From the NCBI GenBank assembly GCA_016718875.1, contig JADKBL010000001.1, positions 1 through 64,000 of the forward strand: a stretch of DNA of 64,000 nt, written 5' to 3'. This document shows, piece after piece, positions 37,613 to 47,347 of this stretch. The position numbers and the translations under genes are program-made. Position 1 is the first letter of the stretch, and every line of letters begins with the position of its first letter. This stretch comes from Bacteroidota bacterium (GTDB taxonomy: Bacteria > Bacteroidota > Bacteroidia > Bacteroidales > VadinHA17). Under the pieces are notes generated by a model. It did not search any database. It saw only the letters and a list, made by a program, of their open reading frames with translations, and was not told where the DNA came from.

Positions 37613-38785
37613 ATGGATATGCAAAATTTTTCAAGAAGGGATTTTCTGTCAGCAGGTTCAGCTCTGGCTGTTACTGCTGTTGTGCCTGCTTCAACTGATG
37701 TGAGCAGTGCCATGCCACCTGAAAAAACAAAAGGATTACTGAATGTAATTGATTTCGGTGCAAAAGGAGACGGGACAACTGATGATACTGCAGCCATTCA
37801 GAAAGCACTGGATACCGCCGGTAAAACATACGGGGCAATATTTATTCCCGAAGGTAATTTTCTATGCTCCGAACTAAAGGTTCCTGCAGGTGTGGGAATC
37901 CATGGTCTGCCTGCATGGAGTTACAGGGACGGTATGGGGACAGTACTCACCCTTAATGATGATAAGGCCAAATGCCTTATAAACCTCACAAATGCATTCG
38001 GTGCTTATCTGTTTGGTCTCTGCCTGAAAGGAAAGAATCTTGGAACAGAAATCCATGGCATCCTCATTGACAAGCCCGATTATGGCAAACAGGAGGACAC
38101 CCCCAGAATTGATACCTGCAGAATTGAACGCTTTACCGGAGACGGGATAAAACTTGAAAGGATCTGGTGTTTTGTAGTCCGTCACAGTCACTGTTACGGA
38201 AACAAAGGTTGCGGTCTGAGAGTGCGCGGATGGGACGGATTCATTCTTGATAACTGGTTCTCGGGAAACGGGAAAGCAGGCTATGCATCATATGATGAAA
38301 ATGCCTCGAATACAATTACCGGAAACCGTATAGAATGGAACCGTGAAGGAGGAATTGTGATACATGGCGGTTCACATTACAACATTACCGGAAACTACAT
38401 TGACCGATCAGGAAGATGCGGAATAGCGCTTCTTCAGGGTAGAAACAGGGGCTGTGAGATTTTTGCCGTAACGGGGAATGTAATCTACAGAAGCGGGAAA
38501 CCTGAATGGGGAAAAGGGGATGATTACGACAGCTCACATGTAAGAATTGAGGGTGCCAGGGGATTGACTTTTATTGGAAATGCCTTCAACTCCGGCAGGG
38601 ATGATGGAGGACAGGGAGGCTATTCACCTGATTACGGTATGGTTTTAAAAGGTCTGGAAAGTTCTGTTGTTAAAGACAATGTATCATTCAACGGGGCATT
38701 GAAAGAACTTTTAGTTGATCTCGGAGAACACGGGGAAGGAGTTATAATAAAAGATAATGTTGGAACACTAAGAAAAATAACCTAG
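37613..38785 (+). CDS. Tat-exported right-handed parallel beta-helix protein (pectate-lyase-3-like)
   Basis: 390 residues. The N-terminus has a twin-arginine signal, SRRDFLSAGSALAVTAVV. VIDFGAKGDGTTDDTAAIQKALDTAG is the opening of the polygalacturonase/pectate-lyase-3 fold. Repeated coils with NTITGNRIEWNREGGIVIHGGSH and NITGNYIDRSGRCGIAL follow. It may cleave or bind a polysaccharide; the catalytic residues of GH28 are not obvious, so the activity is open. A GGAGG (37600-37604) lies eight bases before the start. It is the first of three co-directional genes (beta-helix, AGE epimerase, GH2). Confidence 0.87.
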   Translation: MDMQNFSRRDFLSAGSALAVTAVVPASTDVSSAMPPEKTKGLLNVIDFGAKGDGTTDDTAAIQKALDTAGKTYGAIFIPEGNFLCSELKVPAGVGIHGLPAWSYRDGMGTVLTLNDDKAKCLINLTNAFGAYLFGLCLKGKNLGTEIHGILIDKPDYGKQEDTPRIDTCRIERFTGDGIKLERIWCFVVRHSHCYGNKGCGLRVRGWDGFILDNWFSGNGKAGYASYDENASNTITGNRIEWNREGGIVIHGGSHYNITGNYIDRSGRCGIALLQGRNRGCEIFAVTGNVIYRSGKPEWGKGDDYDSSHVRIEGARGLTFIGNAFNSGRDDGGQGGYSPDYGMVLKGLESSVVKDNVSFNGALKELLVDLGEHGEGVIIKDNVGTLRKIT

Positions 38786-38812
38786 ACTTACATCAGGTAT
38801 TATTCATTTTTT

Positions 38813-40312
38813 ATGATAAAAAAGTTCTTTTTGAAAAGCGGAAGTACAATTTCTGTTTTCCTGATTATTATATGCCTTAGTATTAGCTGCTCCAGTGAGA
38901 AAAGCCATGAAGATATAATGGATGGAGAATACTGGCGCAGTCAGGGGCTCACACAGGTTATTCCATTCTGGCAAAAACATGTGGTGGATACAATCAACGG
39001 AGGTTTCTTTCTTAATCTTTCCAGAGAAGGGAATCCCCTTCCTCCCTTTGACAAGCACCCTGCGATGATAGGCAGACAGATCTATGGTTTTACATGTGCC
39101 TATCTTCTCTCAGGTGATGAAGCATATCTCAGAAGCGCCAGGCATGGAGCAGATTATCTCCTTGAATATGCATGGGATAAAGAATACGGAGGATGGTATG
39201 ACCTGCTGGATGAAAAAGGAAACCCTGTTTCAACCACTAAAACTGTCCCAAACCAACTATATACCAATGTAGGGCTGGCTCATTATTACTTTGTCACAGG
39301 AGACAGGAGAGTTCTTGAAAAGATAATGGGATCAATAAAAATCAGGAAAACATATGCCTGCGATACTATAAATGGAGGGTATTATCAGGCGCTCAACCGC
39401 GATCTTTCAGTCAGTGACAGTACAAAAAGCAAGCATTCGCACTACGGATATACCAGCTCACTGCTGATCAATCTTTTGCTTTTCACCAGGGACAAAGAAG
39501 TAAGTGACTTTGCTGAAGAACTGATGATGCTCTCGATCAATCATATGACAGATCCTGCCTATGGATGGTTCAACGGTTTTCCTTCACCCAATGACATAAA
39601 ATGGAACCCTGTGAAAAGAAGTGTTAACGGGAAAGAGGTCATTTCAGCCGGGGCTCAGCTCACGGCAACTCTTTCACTTCTGAGGATGTTTGAATCGACC
39701 GGCAACAAGATTTATGGCGAAAGAGGAATAGCCCTTGGAAAACAGCTTATGGGTTCGGCTTATGATTCGGATAAAGGTATCTGGTTTGACAATATTGAAA
39801 AAGAGCCGCCATATGTTCCGGCTGACACTTCAAATGTATGGTGGTGGCTGCAGAGCTATGGATTATTTGCACAACTCCATCTTTATCATCTTACAGGAGA
39901 AGATCATTATCTGAAGTCATTCAGGAAAATGGCATCTTTCTGGAGCGATAATTTCATTGACAAGGAATATGGTGGTGCTTACCAGAGTGTTACTCCATCC
40001 GGAGAGGTACTTAACACTGCCAAAGCATCTCCGTGGAAAGCTTCTTACCATGAAATGGAGACCGCCCTGCTCAATTATCTTTATCTGAACCTGTATGTAA
40101 ATAGGAAGCCTGCCACACTGCATTTCAATATCACCGATGCAGGTGAAGGAGATCTACACTATGTATCCCTGGCTGAGGACCCTGAAGTAATTATAGAAAG
40201 TGTTACAATCAATGGCAAAAACTGGAAGTCATTCGATCCTGCTGAAAGATCTGTAACACTGCCTGAGGGCAAAAACCTTAAAATGATTGTGACCCTGAAA
40301 CCAACAAAATAA
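38813..40312 (+). CDS. AGE family epimerase/isomerase, lipoprotein
   Basis: 499 residues. The signal peptide ends SISCSS, a lipobox. The alpha/alpha-barrel matches N-acylglucosamine 2-epimerase-type proteins: GQIYGF-like GRQIYGFTCAYLLSGDEAYL, NGGYYQALNRDLSVSD, WWLQSYGLFAQLHLY and ASPWKASYHEMETALL with the catalytic-type His. Members interconvert the C2 epimers of hexoses or amino sugars, for example mannose and glucose or the reducing end of disaccharides. The lipoprotein signal puts it outside the cytoplasm, which is unusual for a metabolic epimerase, so a lyase or hydrolase role on the same fold is possible. The C-terminal 70 residues form an extra domain. Confidence 0.85.
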   Translation: MIKKFFLKSGSTISVFLIIICLSISCSSEKSHEDIMDGEYWRSQGLTQVIPFWQKHVVDTINGGFFLNLSREGNPLPPFDKHPAMIGRQIYGFTCAYLLSGDEAYLRSARHGADYLLEYAWDKEYGGWYDLLDEKGNPVSTTKTVPNQLYTNVGLAHYYFVTGDRRVLEKIMGSIKIRKTYACDTINGGYYQALNRDLSVSDSTKSKHSHYGYTSSLLINLLLFTRDKEVSDFAEELMMLSINHMTDPAYGWFNGFPSPNDIKWNPVKRSVNGKEVISAGAQLTATLSLLRMFESTGNKIYGERGIALGKQLMGSAYDSDKGIWFDNIEKEPPYVPADTSNVWWWLQSYGLFAQLHLYHLTGEDHYLKSFRKMASFWSDNFIDKEYGGAYQSVTPSGEVLNTAKASPWKASYHEMETALLNYLYLNLYVNRKPATLHFNITDAGEGDLHYVSLAEDPEVIIESVTINGKNWKSFDPAERSVTLPEGKNLKMIVTLKPTK

Positions 40313-40342
40313 ACCAAATACGAAATTCAAAAACTTGCAATA

Positions 40343-42958
40343 ATGAAAAAACTCATCACTCTGCTGACTGTCATTTCATTGATATTCCCTGAACTTCAGT
40401 CTCAGCCGTCCTCTCTGATAATACTCAATAAAAACTGGAAAGCAAAAAGAGCAACTGATGTACTGGCTGACGGTACCGAAATCACGTCCGGCGCCTTCAA
40501 ACCGGAAGGATGGATTGATGCTACCGTTCCCGGAACTGTACTTACGACACTGTTAAACAATAAAATGGTACCCGATCCATTCTTCGGAATGAATAATAAC
40601 CTTATACCTGATGTTTATGAAACAGGAAGGGATTATTACACCTACTGGTTCACCAATGAGTTTGATCTGCCCGAACTAAAGGAAGATCAGCAGGTATGGA
40701 TCAGCTTCAGGGGGATTAACTATTTCGCTGATATATTTCTTAACGGAAAAAGAATAAATACTGATACCCATCAGGGAATGTATCTGAGGGAGAAATATCT
40801 GATAACACCATATCTTAATAAAGGTAAACCCAACAGACTTGCCGTTTGGGTTGCACCCCCTGATCCTGTTGGCAATCCGAACGGAGGCCAGGGAGGCGAT
40901 GGGACAATAGGACGGAATGTTACCATGCAGTTCACTGCAGGATGGGACTGGATCTGCCCGGTGCGTGACCGCAATACCGGAATCTGGGACCAGGTTGCGA
41001 TTGAGATAACCGGAACAGCGGACCTTAGAAATCCCTTTGTGGAAATGAGAGTTCCGGGAGTAAGGGAACCGGGCGCAAAACAACAACCTGCTTTTCTTAA
41101 ACCATCGGCTGAACTCGTTAATCCTACATCAACCGGAATCCAGGGTACGCTTTCAGTTTCAATTGAAGGCCAGACAAAAAGTGTAAAAGTTACACTTAAT
41201 CCTCATGAAACGAAAGTATCGGCTCTTCCGGAATTCAAGATTGAAAATCCGGGGTTGTGGTGGCCAAACGGTATGGGAGATCAGCCACTTTATAAAGTTA
41301 AATTTGATTTTGTTGTACAGAGTGGCGTAAATCTTGATTCTGAGGAGGTTACAATCGGAATAAGAGAGGCTGCCAATTACTGGGATGAAAATATAAAATC
41401 AAAGATATTTACTGTTAACGGTCAGAAGGTATTTATAAAAGGAGGAAACTGGATTGCCTCAGACATGCTTATGAGACTATCAGCAGAAAGATATGAGGCT
41501 GAAGTAAAAATGCATGCAGGGATGAACATGAATATGATCAGGGTATGGGGAGGCGGACTGACAGAGAGGCCTGAATTCTATAATGCATGCGATAAGTATG
41601 GCATCCTTGTCTGGCAGGATCTCTGGATCTCGGGCGACTGCAACGGAGAATGGCTTGATCCTGCAAAAAAGGAATCACAGGCTAGAAGAAAAGCCTATCC
41701 CGACAATCATAATCTATTCCTTGAATCAGCAATTGATCAGATCAAGATGCTGAGGAATCATCCAAGTTTATATCTCTGGTGCGGAAGTAATGAGACACTT
41801 CCTGTTGCCGATATACTGAAAGCTCTTGATGAGGATATATTTCCTAAATATGATCCGGGAAGATTTTTTCTGGAATATTCAACATCTTCCAAACTTATGA
41901 CAAACAGTATTGGCGGGGTTGGAGATGGCCCATACGGGATTAGGGAACCTGAGAAGATCTTCACTGAAAGATCATTCCCGTTTAATCCTGAGACAGGATC
42001 AATAGGCATACCCAATTATGACGGACTTGTTAAGATCATTCCGCAGGATGAAATGACTCCTCCTCAGGGACAAAGACCCGGAAAATCATGGCAATACCAT
42101 AAATATCTGCCTCTGATGGATTTCCCTGACAGGTATGGAAAAGTAAAGGATGTTCAGGATTTCTGTTTCAAGTCGCAGATTGTAAGTTATGAGCAGTACC
42201 GCGCTCTTCAGGAGGCATTTAATCACAAGATGTGGGACTGGTATTCCGGTATGCTGGTATGGAAAAACCAGAATCCATGGACAGCTCTCCGCGGATCTTT
42301 CTATGATTATTACCTCGACTACCAGGGGGGATATTTCGGATTCAAGCATGGCGCAGCTCCGGTGCATATCCAGCTGAATCTGAATGATTCTGTCGTTTGT
42401 GTGCTTAACCAGAAAGCTGTAATCACCAATGCGATGACAGCAACTATTCAGTTGTACGACATGCATGGTAGGCTTATTTCCGAAAAGAAAAGTGATGTTA
42501 CTCTTCAGGCTCATTCCCTGCAGCTTCTTGACAAGGTCACTCTTCCCGTAAACACAGATGAGGTATTCTTTCTGAAGCTCAAACTTTCCGATCAGGATAA
42601 GACGGTTGATGAGAACCTTTACTGGCTCACAAACAAACGTCACTCATATGAAAAGCTCAATGATTTGCAGAAAGTTGCTGTCAAAGCTGAAATGAAAAAG
42701 AGTGGAGAAGGAAAATCAGCTATCTCCTTGTCTAATCCGGGTAATGAGACTGCTTTCTTCATCAGGCTTAAAGTAAGTAATGGCAACAATGAGCTTGTAT
42801 TACCGGCATGGTTTACTGAGAACTTCCTGACTTTGCTCCCGGGTGAAGAAAAAGAAATAGTACTCGACCTGTCAACAGGTAAAGCTGCAACCGGTCTTGA
42901 CGGGTTGAAACTGGTTATTGAAGGATGGAATGTACCTGCTCAGGAAATAAAGTTCTGA
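40343..42958 (+). CDS. Glycoside hydrolase family 2, beta-mannosidase/endo-beta-mannosidase-like
   Basis: 871 residues with a signal peptide (about 1-20). The jelly-roll N-terminal domain has ATVPGTVLTTLL and GRDYYTYWF. MNMIRVWGGGLTERPEFYNACDKYGILVWQDLW leads into the barrel. HPSLYLWCGSNET carries the acid/base Glu484. The pattern is closest to beta-mannosidase and mannosylglycoprotein endo-beta-mannosidase, and also to exo-beta-glucosaminidases in GH2; family is firm and substrate is not. It likely acts in the periplasm. Its stop codon directly touches that of the convergent dehydratase gene (42958/42959). Confidence 0.9.
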   Translation: MKKLITLLTVISLIFPELQSQPSSLIILNKNWKAKRATDVLADGTEITSGAFKPEGWIDATVPGTVLTTLLNNKMVPDPFFGMNNNLIPDVYETGRDYYTYWFTNEFDLPELKEDQQVWISFRGINYFADIFLNGKRINTDTHQGMYLREKYLITPYLNKGKPNRLAVWVAPPDPVGNPNGGQGGDGTIGRNVTMQFTAGWDWICPVRDRNTGIWDQVAIEITGTADLRNPFVEMRVPGVREPGAKQQPAFLKPSAELVNPTSTGIQGTLSVSIEGQTKSVKVTLNPHETKVSALPEFKIENPGLWWPNGMGDQPLYKVKFDFVVQSGVNLDSEEVTIGIREAANYWDENIKSKIFTVNGQKVFIKGGNWIASDMLMRLSAERYEAEVKMHAGMNMNMIRVWGGGLTERPEFYNACDKYGILVWQDLWISGDCNGEWLDPAKKESQARRKAYPDNHNLFLESAIDQIKMLRNHPSLYLWCGSNETLPVADILKALDEDIFPKYDPGRFFLEYSTSSKLMTNSIGGVGDGPYGIREPEKIFTERSFPFNPETGSIGIPNYDGLVKIIPQDEMTPPQGQRPGKSWQYHKYLPLMDFPDRYGKVKDVQDFCFKSQIVSYEQYRALQEAFNHKMWDWYSGMLVWKNQNPWTALRGSFYDYYLDYQGGYFGFKHGAAPVHIQLNLNDSVVCVLNQKAVITNAMTATIQLYDMHGRLISEKKSDVTLQAHSLQLLDKVTLPVNTDEVFFLKLKLSDQDKTVDENLYWLTNKRHSYEKLNDLQKVAVKAEMKKSGEGKSAISLSNPGNETAFFIRLKVSNGNNELVLPAWFTENFLTLLPGEEKEIVLDLSTGKAATGLDGLKLVIEGWNVPAQEIKF

Positions 42959-44265
42959 TCAGACTGATGCAACAGTTTCAACTATTGCATCCCCGTTTTT
43001 AAATATCTCTTCATTTATCTCCACACCCAGACCCGGGGCATCAGGTGGGGTAATAAAACCATTAACCGGGATTGGTGTATTCTTAATAAAATGAGGGAAC
43101 TGATGAGTATATTTCCAGTAATTACTTTCCATATAAGAGAAGTTCTGAACAGCTGTGCAAAGATGAGCTGATGAAACATAAAGAAGCGGACCACCGCAGG
43201 TATGCGGAGATGCCGGGATATGATAAGCATCAGCCATATCGCACATTTTTTTTGCTTCCGAAATTCCTCCGCACCAGCAAATGTCAAACATCAGGATATC
43301 CATTGCCCTGGCCTCCAGGAAATCCTTAAGCTGATACCGTGTTGCCATCGTTTCGCTATGAGCTATCGGAATAGAGGTTTCTTTTGCCAGTACTGAATAA
43401 GACTGTGCCGAATCAGGCAGCAGAATATCTTCAGCATGAATAACATTGAATGGTTCACAGGCCTTCAAAATCCTCTGTGCACCGGGAAGATCAAAGCCGC
43501 CCCATCCGTCAATAAGAATCTCCATTTTTTTCCCTGCAACCTTTTCGATCTGCCTGAGCCATTCAATTCCATTATCAATCCCAACCGAACTGATAAATCC
43601 TCCCTCTGATCTGAATGGATATATTTTCATTGCGGTTATTCCCTTATCGAGAAGGAATGTTACAATCTTCTCTGTGTCGGGACCCATCTTGGTATTGTTT
43701 ATTGCCCAGTAATCTGTAACTGTGTTATAAACCTTAACCTTTGACCTGGTTTTACCTCCTATAAGTCTGTATACAGGAAGTCCTGTAGATTTTCCCAGGA
43801 TATCAAGAAGAGCCATATCTATTGCGCTCATCATATGCATCTCCGAGCCGCCTGCATTTCTCATTGCCTGGTACTTGTATATCCCTTTAAGGATCTTTTC
43901 AATGTCGCGGGGATCTTCACCTATCAGGTATTCTTCCGCTAGGTCCTTAAGACTGCCGAGTTCACCATTTATCGACGGGTAGGTTTCACCATAACCCACA
44001 ATTCCGGTATTGGTATGGATCCTGATCCAGCAGAATTCAGTAGTACCGCTTCCGCCAGATCCACCACCTATCTTAAGCTTCTCATTAAAATGGATGCTTT
44101 CAACTTTGGTAATCTTCATCTCTCCTGAAGTTCCGGGTTTAACTCTGTGAATTTGCAACAGCTGTTCAGGTCGTCCTTTTAAAATGGCAAAGCCACTGCA
44201 CCCATTGCTATTCCTTTGACAGCCATGCGTCTGCTTATCCCGTACTTGCTGATATTCTGTTCCAT
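42959..44265 (-). CDS. Enolase-superfamily (mandelate racemase type) acid-sugar dehydratase; Tat leader in shifted frame
   Basis: The clear domain starts at ATG 44119 (MKITKVESIHF). It contains the metal-site region ILIDGWGGFD, HAEDILLPD and HSETMATRY, and SPHTCGGP with the C-terminal His, as in galactonate-dehydratase-like members. Upstream, ATG 44265 opens a Tat leader (SRRMAVKGIAMGAVALPF) that hits a TAA at 44179-44181. The dehydratase frame is open through the same interval and reads AILKGRPEQLLQIHRVKPG into MKITK. A single missing base near 44185-44192 would join them; 42959-44265 is 1307 bases, one less than a multiple of three. So this is probably a Tat-secreted enzyme with one consensus deletion. 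Substrate is unknown; it acts on hexonate-type sugars in this superfamily. Confidence 0.88.
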
Positions 44266-44314
44266 TGATTTTATATTTTTAGAATGATACAGATCATTTA
44301 AATTAATATACTGT

Positions 44315-46327
44315 TTACTTTACAGGAACTGCGTCAAATATTCTGACTTCAAATGGCTTCAGTATTATCATGAAAGATCTGCCGGTAACCGCAGGTTTCT
44401 TCCTTTCGCCGGCAACCGGTATTACTTCGTTAAAAAGATATGTATCATTCATACCGTCCGGTATTTCAAAAACCTCTTTAACGCTGAAATTAAATACTTT
44501 ATCAACAGAAGACGGATTACGTAATGATAAAACTCCCTTTTTCCCTGACCATGCTGCATAACCATAAACTTCTCCTTTTGCAGGATCACCGCCGGTCCAG
44601 TGCACATCGGTCATAACAGATTCATTTTCTTTCGCCCACCTGGCTGCAGATGCCAGGCAATCCCAGTTCGTTTTGCTTAACTTATGAGGATTGATATAAA
44701 GTTCCTGAAGATTTGTCCCGGTGGCAAAGAATGACCAGATCTCGTCCGAAATATCCTTGTCGTTCATCTCAAATAAATCAGGATGGCCGTTATCAGCAAT
44801 GCAGATCCCGCACAGCATTAAAGAATTGAGCGGGTATAGCGGACCTTTCTGAACTATGTTTTTAAATACATCTGCGTCCCGGTAGGTTATCCATTGCTGT
44901 CTTTTGGAGCCCTCTCCCATCATGTTTGTATCATCACCACCTCGCCAGATATTGTCACCATATTTAAGCCAGTAGACTGAAGGCCATGTTCCGGTAGTAA
45001 GACTAAGGTAGAGATCAGGCTTTAGTTTCAACAGATCGCTGAGCAGTCCGAGAAATGATTCCACATCCTGTCTGTAAACTGAAAGATCACCACTGCCCGC
45101 GCCGATACCTGCTCCCACTCCGTCAAACTTGAACATGCAGATGTCATACTTATTGATAAAATCTGAGGTCACTTCCATGAAGCGCTTATAATAAACCGGA
45201 CCCGAGAGAGAAAATCCATTTGCATTTGTTTCAAAAGGCGGATTTTGCTTTTTCCCGAATGCTATTCTTGATTCTTTTGGTTCGCCGTATCCTCCAAACG
45301 GGGACATCCATACTCCAACGTCTGAGCTATAGGATTTGGCTAATGTTTTCAGATTTGAAAATCCCTGAGGAAAATCAGAGTGAAATTTCCATAATGTTTT
45401 GTTATCGTCCCAGCCGTCGTCAAAAAGAAAACCTGTCATCGGAACATTCCTGGCCCTGATAAGACTATCACCGAACACTTTGATCCTGTCAAGCGATTCT
45501 TTCTCGGTAAATTTTCTGTTAGCCCATGATATATCAAACCATGAATTGTAATGAAGCACCTGGTGATAAGGGTGAGCACGCTCCCTCTCAACATAGTACA
45601 GGAACCCCCTTCGCAGCTGACCTGCCGGTACAACACCCCAGACCGTGGAAAGAGTTTTTGCGAGTCTCAGAACTGATACGCTGATGAGGTTGTTATCACT
45701 TTCAATCCTGGCAAGCGGATACTCAAGGGCAATGAACATTTTATCTGTTACAAGAGGTGAACCATCAACATTTCCGGCTTTGTGTAATCCCGATGCAGTT
45801 GGAACTGTGACAAGTATTATTTTCGATATCCTATTCTCATCTGCAGGTTTGAAACTGAATATCTGCCTTATATAGTTTGATCCGTTCCTTAGTTCAGCTT
45901 CCCAATGGAGACCAATTCCCGATTTTTTATCCACCAGATCTGCCGTATACTTTTTCCCTCCGATCCTTTCAGCAAAAACAGGTGAAGCGGCATTGCTGAT
46001 AATGTCTGATACTGAGGGCCTGCCTGTAATTTTAAAATCATCAGATGTGATAACCTTACCCTCTTTCAGCTCAAGTTTAAAAATCGTAACCGGATCACTG
46101 ATCAGATTTTCAGCTGATTTTAAATCCTCAAAAGCCTTAACCCTTATTTTCCCGTCTGCCAGTGAGAGTTGCATTCTTAAAACCCGATTCTCCAGGATTA
46201 CTGTTTTTGCATCAGGCGATTTAACAATAGCTTCACCGGGCTCAGCACCCGGATAGGCAATCTGGCCGGGTAGAATCCCGGATAATCCCAGAAAAAATAA
46301 ACCCAGAAAATAAGTTTTTGCTTTCAT
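44315..46327 (-). CDS. Clan GH-D-like glycoside hydrolase (alpha-galactosidase / enterotoxin-annotated type)
   Basis: 670 residues, signal peptide (about 1-21). The N-terminal half is a beta-sandwich. The barrel begins near VPMTGFLFDDGWDDNKTLWKF. FKFDGVGAG carries the likely nucleophile Asp and WRGGDDTNMMG the likely acid/base Asp, in the spacing of GH27/GH36-like enzymes. A C-terminal all-beta domain (about 590-670) closes the protein. Similar Bacteroidota proteins are often labelled enterotoxin by history; there is no toxin evidence here. Substrate, probably an alpha-galactoside or alpha-N-acetylgalactosaminide, is uncertain. Confidence 0.75.
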   Translation of the reverse strand: MKAKTYFLGLFFLGLSGILPGQIAYPGAEPGEAIVKSPDAKTVILENRVLRMQLSLADGKIRVKAFEDLKSAENLISDPVTIFKLELKEGKVITSDDFKITGRPSVSDIISNAASPVFAERIGGKKYTADLVDKKSGIGLHWEAELRNGSNYIRQIFSFKPADENRISKIILVTVPTASGLHKAGNVDGSPLVTDKMFIALEYPLARIESDNNLISVSVLRLAKTLSTVWGVVPAGQLRRGFLYYVERERAHPYHQVLHYNSWFDISWANRKFTEKESLDRIKVFGDSLIRARNVPMTGFLFDDGWDDNKTLWKFHSDFPQGFSNLKTLAKSYSSDVGVWMSPFGGYGEPKESRIAFGKKQNPPFETNANGFSLSGPVYYKRFMEVTSDFINKYDICMFKFDGVGAGIGAGSGDLSVYRQDVESFLGLLSDLLKLKPDLYLSLTTGTWPSVYWLKYGDNIWRGGDDTNMMGEGSKRQQWITYRDADVFKNIVQKGPLYPLNSLMLCGICIADNGHPDLFEMNDKDISDEIWSFFATGTNLQELYINPHKLSKTNWDCLASAARWAKENESVMTDVHWTGGDPAKGEVYGYAAWSGKKGVLSLRNPSSVDKVFNFSVKEVFEIPDGMNDTYLFNEVIPVAGERKKPAVTGRSFMIILKPFEVRIFDAVPVK

Positions 46328-46353
46328 TCTGTTAATTATTTAACAACAGATAA

Positions 46354-47319
46354 TTACTTTGAATAAGCCGTATCATTTATGACTTTGAGCAATGACTTTG
46401 ACCCGCGTGCATCTCCTCCCAGCTGCCATATCATTACTCCTCCGGACCTTTCCATTGCGAGATGTGTCTTTTGTCTCATTGTGGGTATCCCGTTGTAATA
46501 CATGATTTTTCCATCTTCCACCGGAATCTCATCAAGTGATTCTGAACCGGCGTATTTCTCAACAATCTGTCTGTAATTCATTGAAATTGCCTTTGATGTC
46601 AGCTCCGGTCCGTAACCGTATCCGTAAAAAGGTACTCCCAGATTCAGTTTTTTTGCAGGGATGCCCCTGTTGACTCCAAAATAATCGAGATCCTCAATGG
46701 AGTGCTGATACGATGAATGCTGTCCTGGTTTATCAGGGCGCCAAGGGCCTGTGTGATCATACGACATTACACTCATAAAATCATATTGAGCAAGGGCTTT
46801 ATCAGAAAACAGATCAGGATTTGTAACCACAATAGCAGCTGTCAGCAGCTTATTATGAATCTTGAGGGCAGAGTTCAGTTCAACAACAAAGTCTTCATAG
46901 TTTTCATCTATATCTCCGTGTTCAAGATCATTGTCAATACCATCGATATTATATTTGACAGTCAGTTCAACAAGTTTCTGAACTATCATTCCTCTCCTAT
47001 CATCCTTTAACAATTTGTGATAATACGGATGTGCGCCACCCCCGCCAATGGAGAAAAGAACTTTTACTCCCTTTTTGTGAGCCTTTTTTATGAAAGGTTC
47101 AAAGGTTGAAAAATCCTGGTTATAATTCCCAAGTGTATCAGGATTCAGGAAGAACAGATTAACATGTGTTACTCTTTTAAAAGGAAATTTTTTAAAGTCA
47201 GTCATTGCTGACCTCATTGAGTAGTAACCTACAACCCTGAAATCTGATTTTTTCTGGGCATTGCAGGGAATTAATATAAGTAGAAATGACAGGACAGGTA
47301 ACAATGTTTTAATTTTCAT
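46354..47319 (-). CDS. Glycoside hydrolase family 18 (chitinase/endo-beta-N-acetylglucosaminidase-like)
   Basis: 321 residues with a signal peptide (about 1-21). VLFSIGGGG is the GH18 SxGG region. NIDGIDNDLEHG contains the catalytic DxxDxDxE motif (Asp126, Asp129, Asp131, Glu133) intact. MSVMSYDHTGPW and GVPFYGYGYG are further family features. The single compact barrel is more like the short chitinase/ENGase group than large chitinases. It cleaves beta-1,4 GlcNAc linkages in chitin, peptidoglycan fragments or N-glycans. Same strand and 27-base gap to the clan GH-D-like gene, so likely co-transcribed. Confidence 0.93.
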   Translation of the reverse strand: MKIKTLLPVLSFLLILIPCNAQKKSDFRVVGYYSMRSAMTDFKKFPFKRVTHVNLFFLNPDTLGNYNQDFSTFEPFIKKAHKKGVKVLFSIGGGGAHPYYHKLLKDDRRGMIVQKLVELTVKYNIDGIDNDLEHGDIDENYEDFVVELNSALKIHNKLLTAAIVVTNPDLFSDKALAQYDFMSVMSYDHTGPWRPDKPGQHSSYQHSIEDLDYFGVNRGIPAKKLNLGVPFYGYGYGPELTSKAISMNYRQIVEKYAGSESLDEIPVEDGKIMYYNGIPTMRQKTHLAMERSGGVMIWQLGGDARGSKSLLKVINDTAYSK

Positions 47320-47347
47320 TCGTGGTTTTGCTGTTTTATTCAGGTTC

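Noticed and set aside
44315..46327. Enterotoxin
   Set aside because: The name is carried by some database entries for related proteins; the visible motifs are those of a clan GH-D-like hydrolase.
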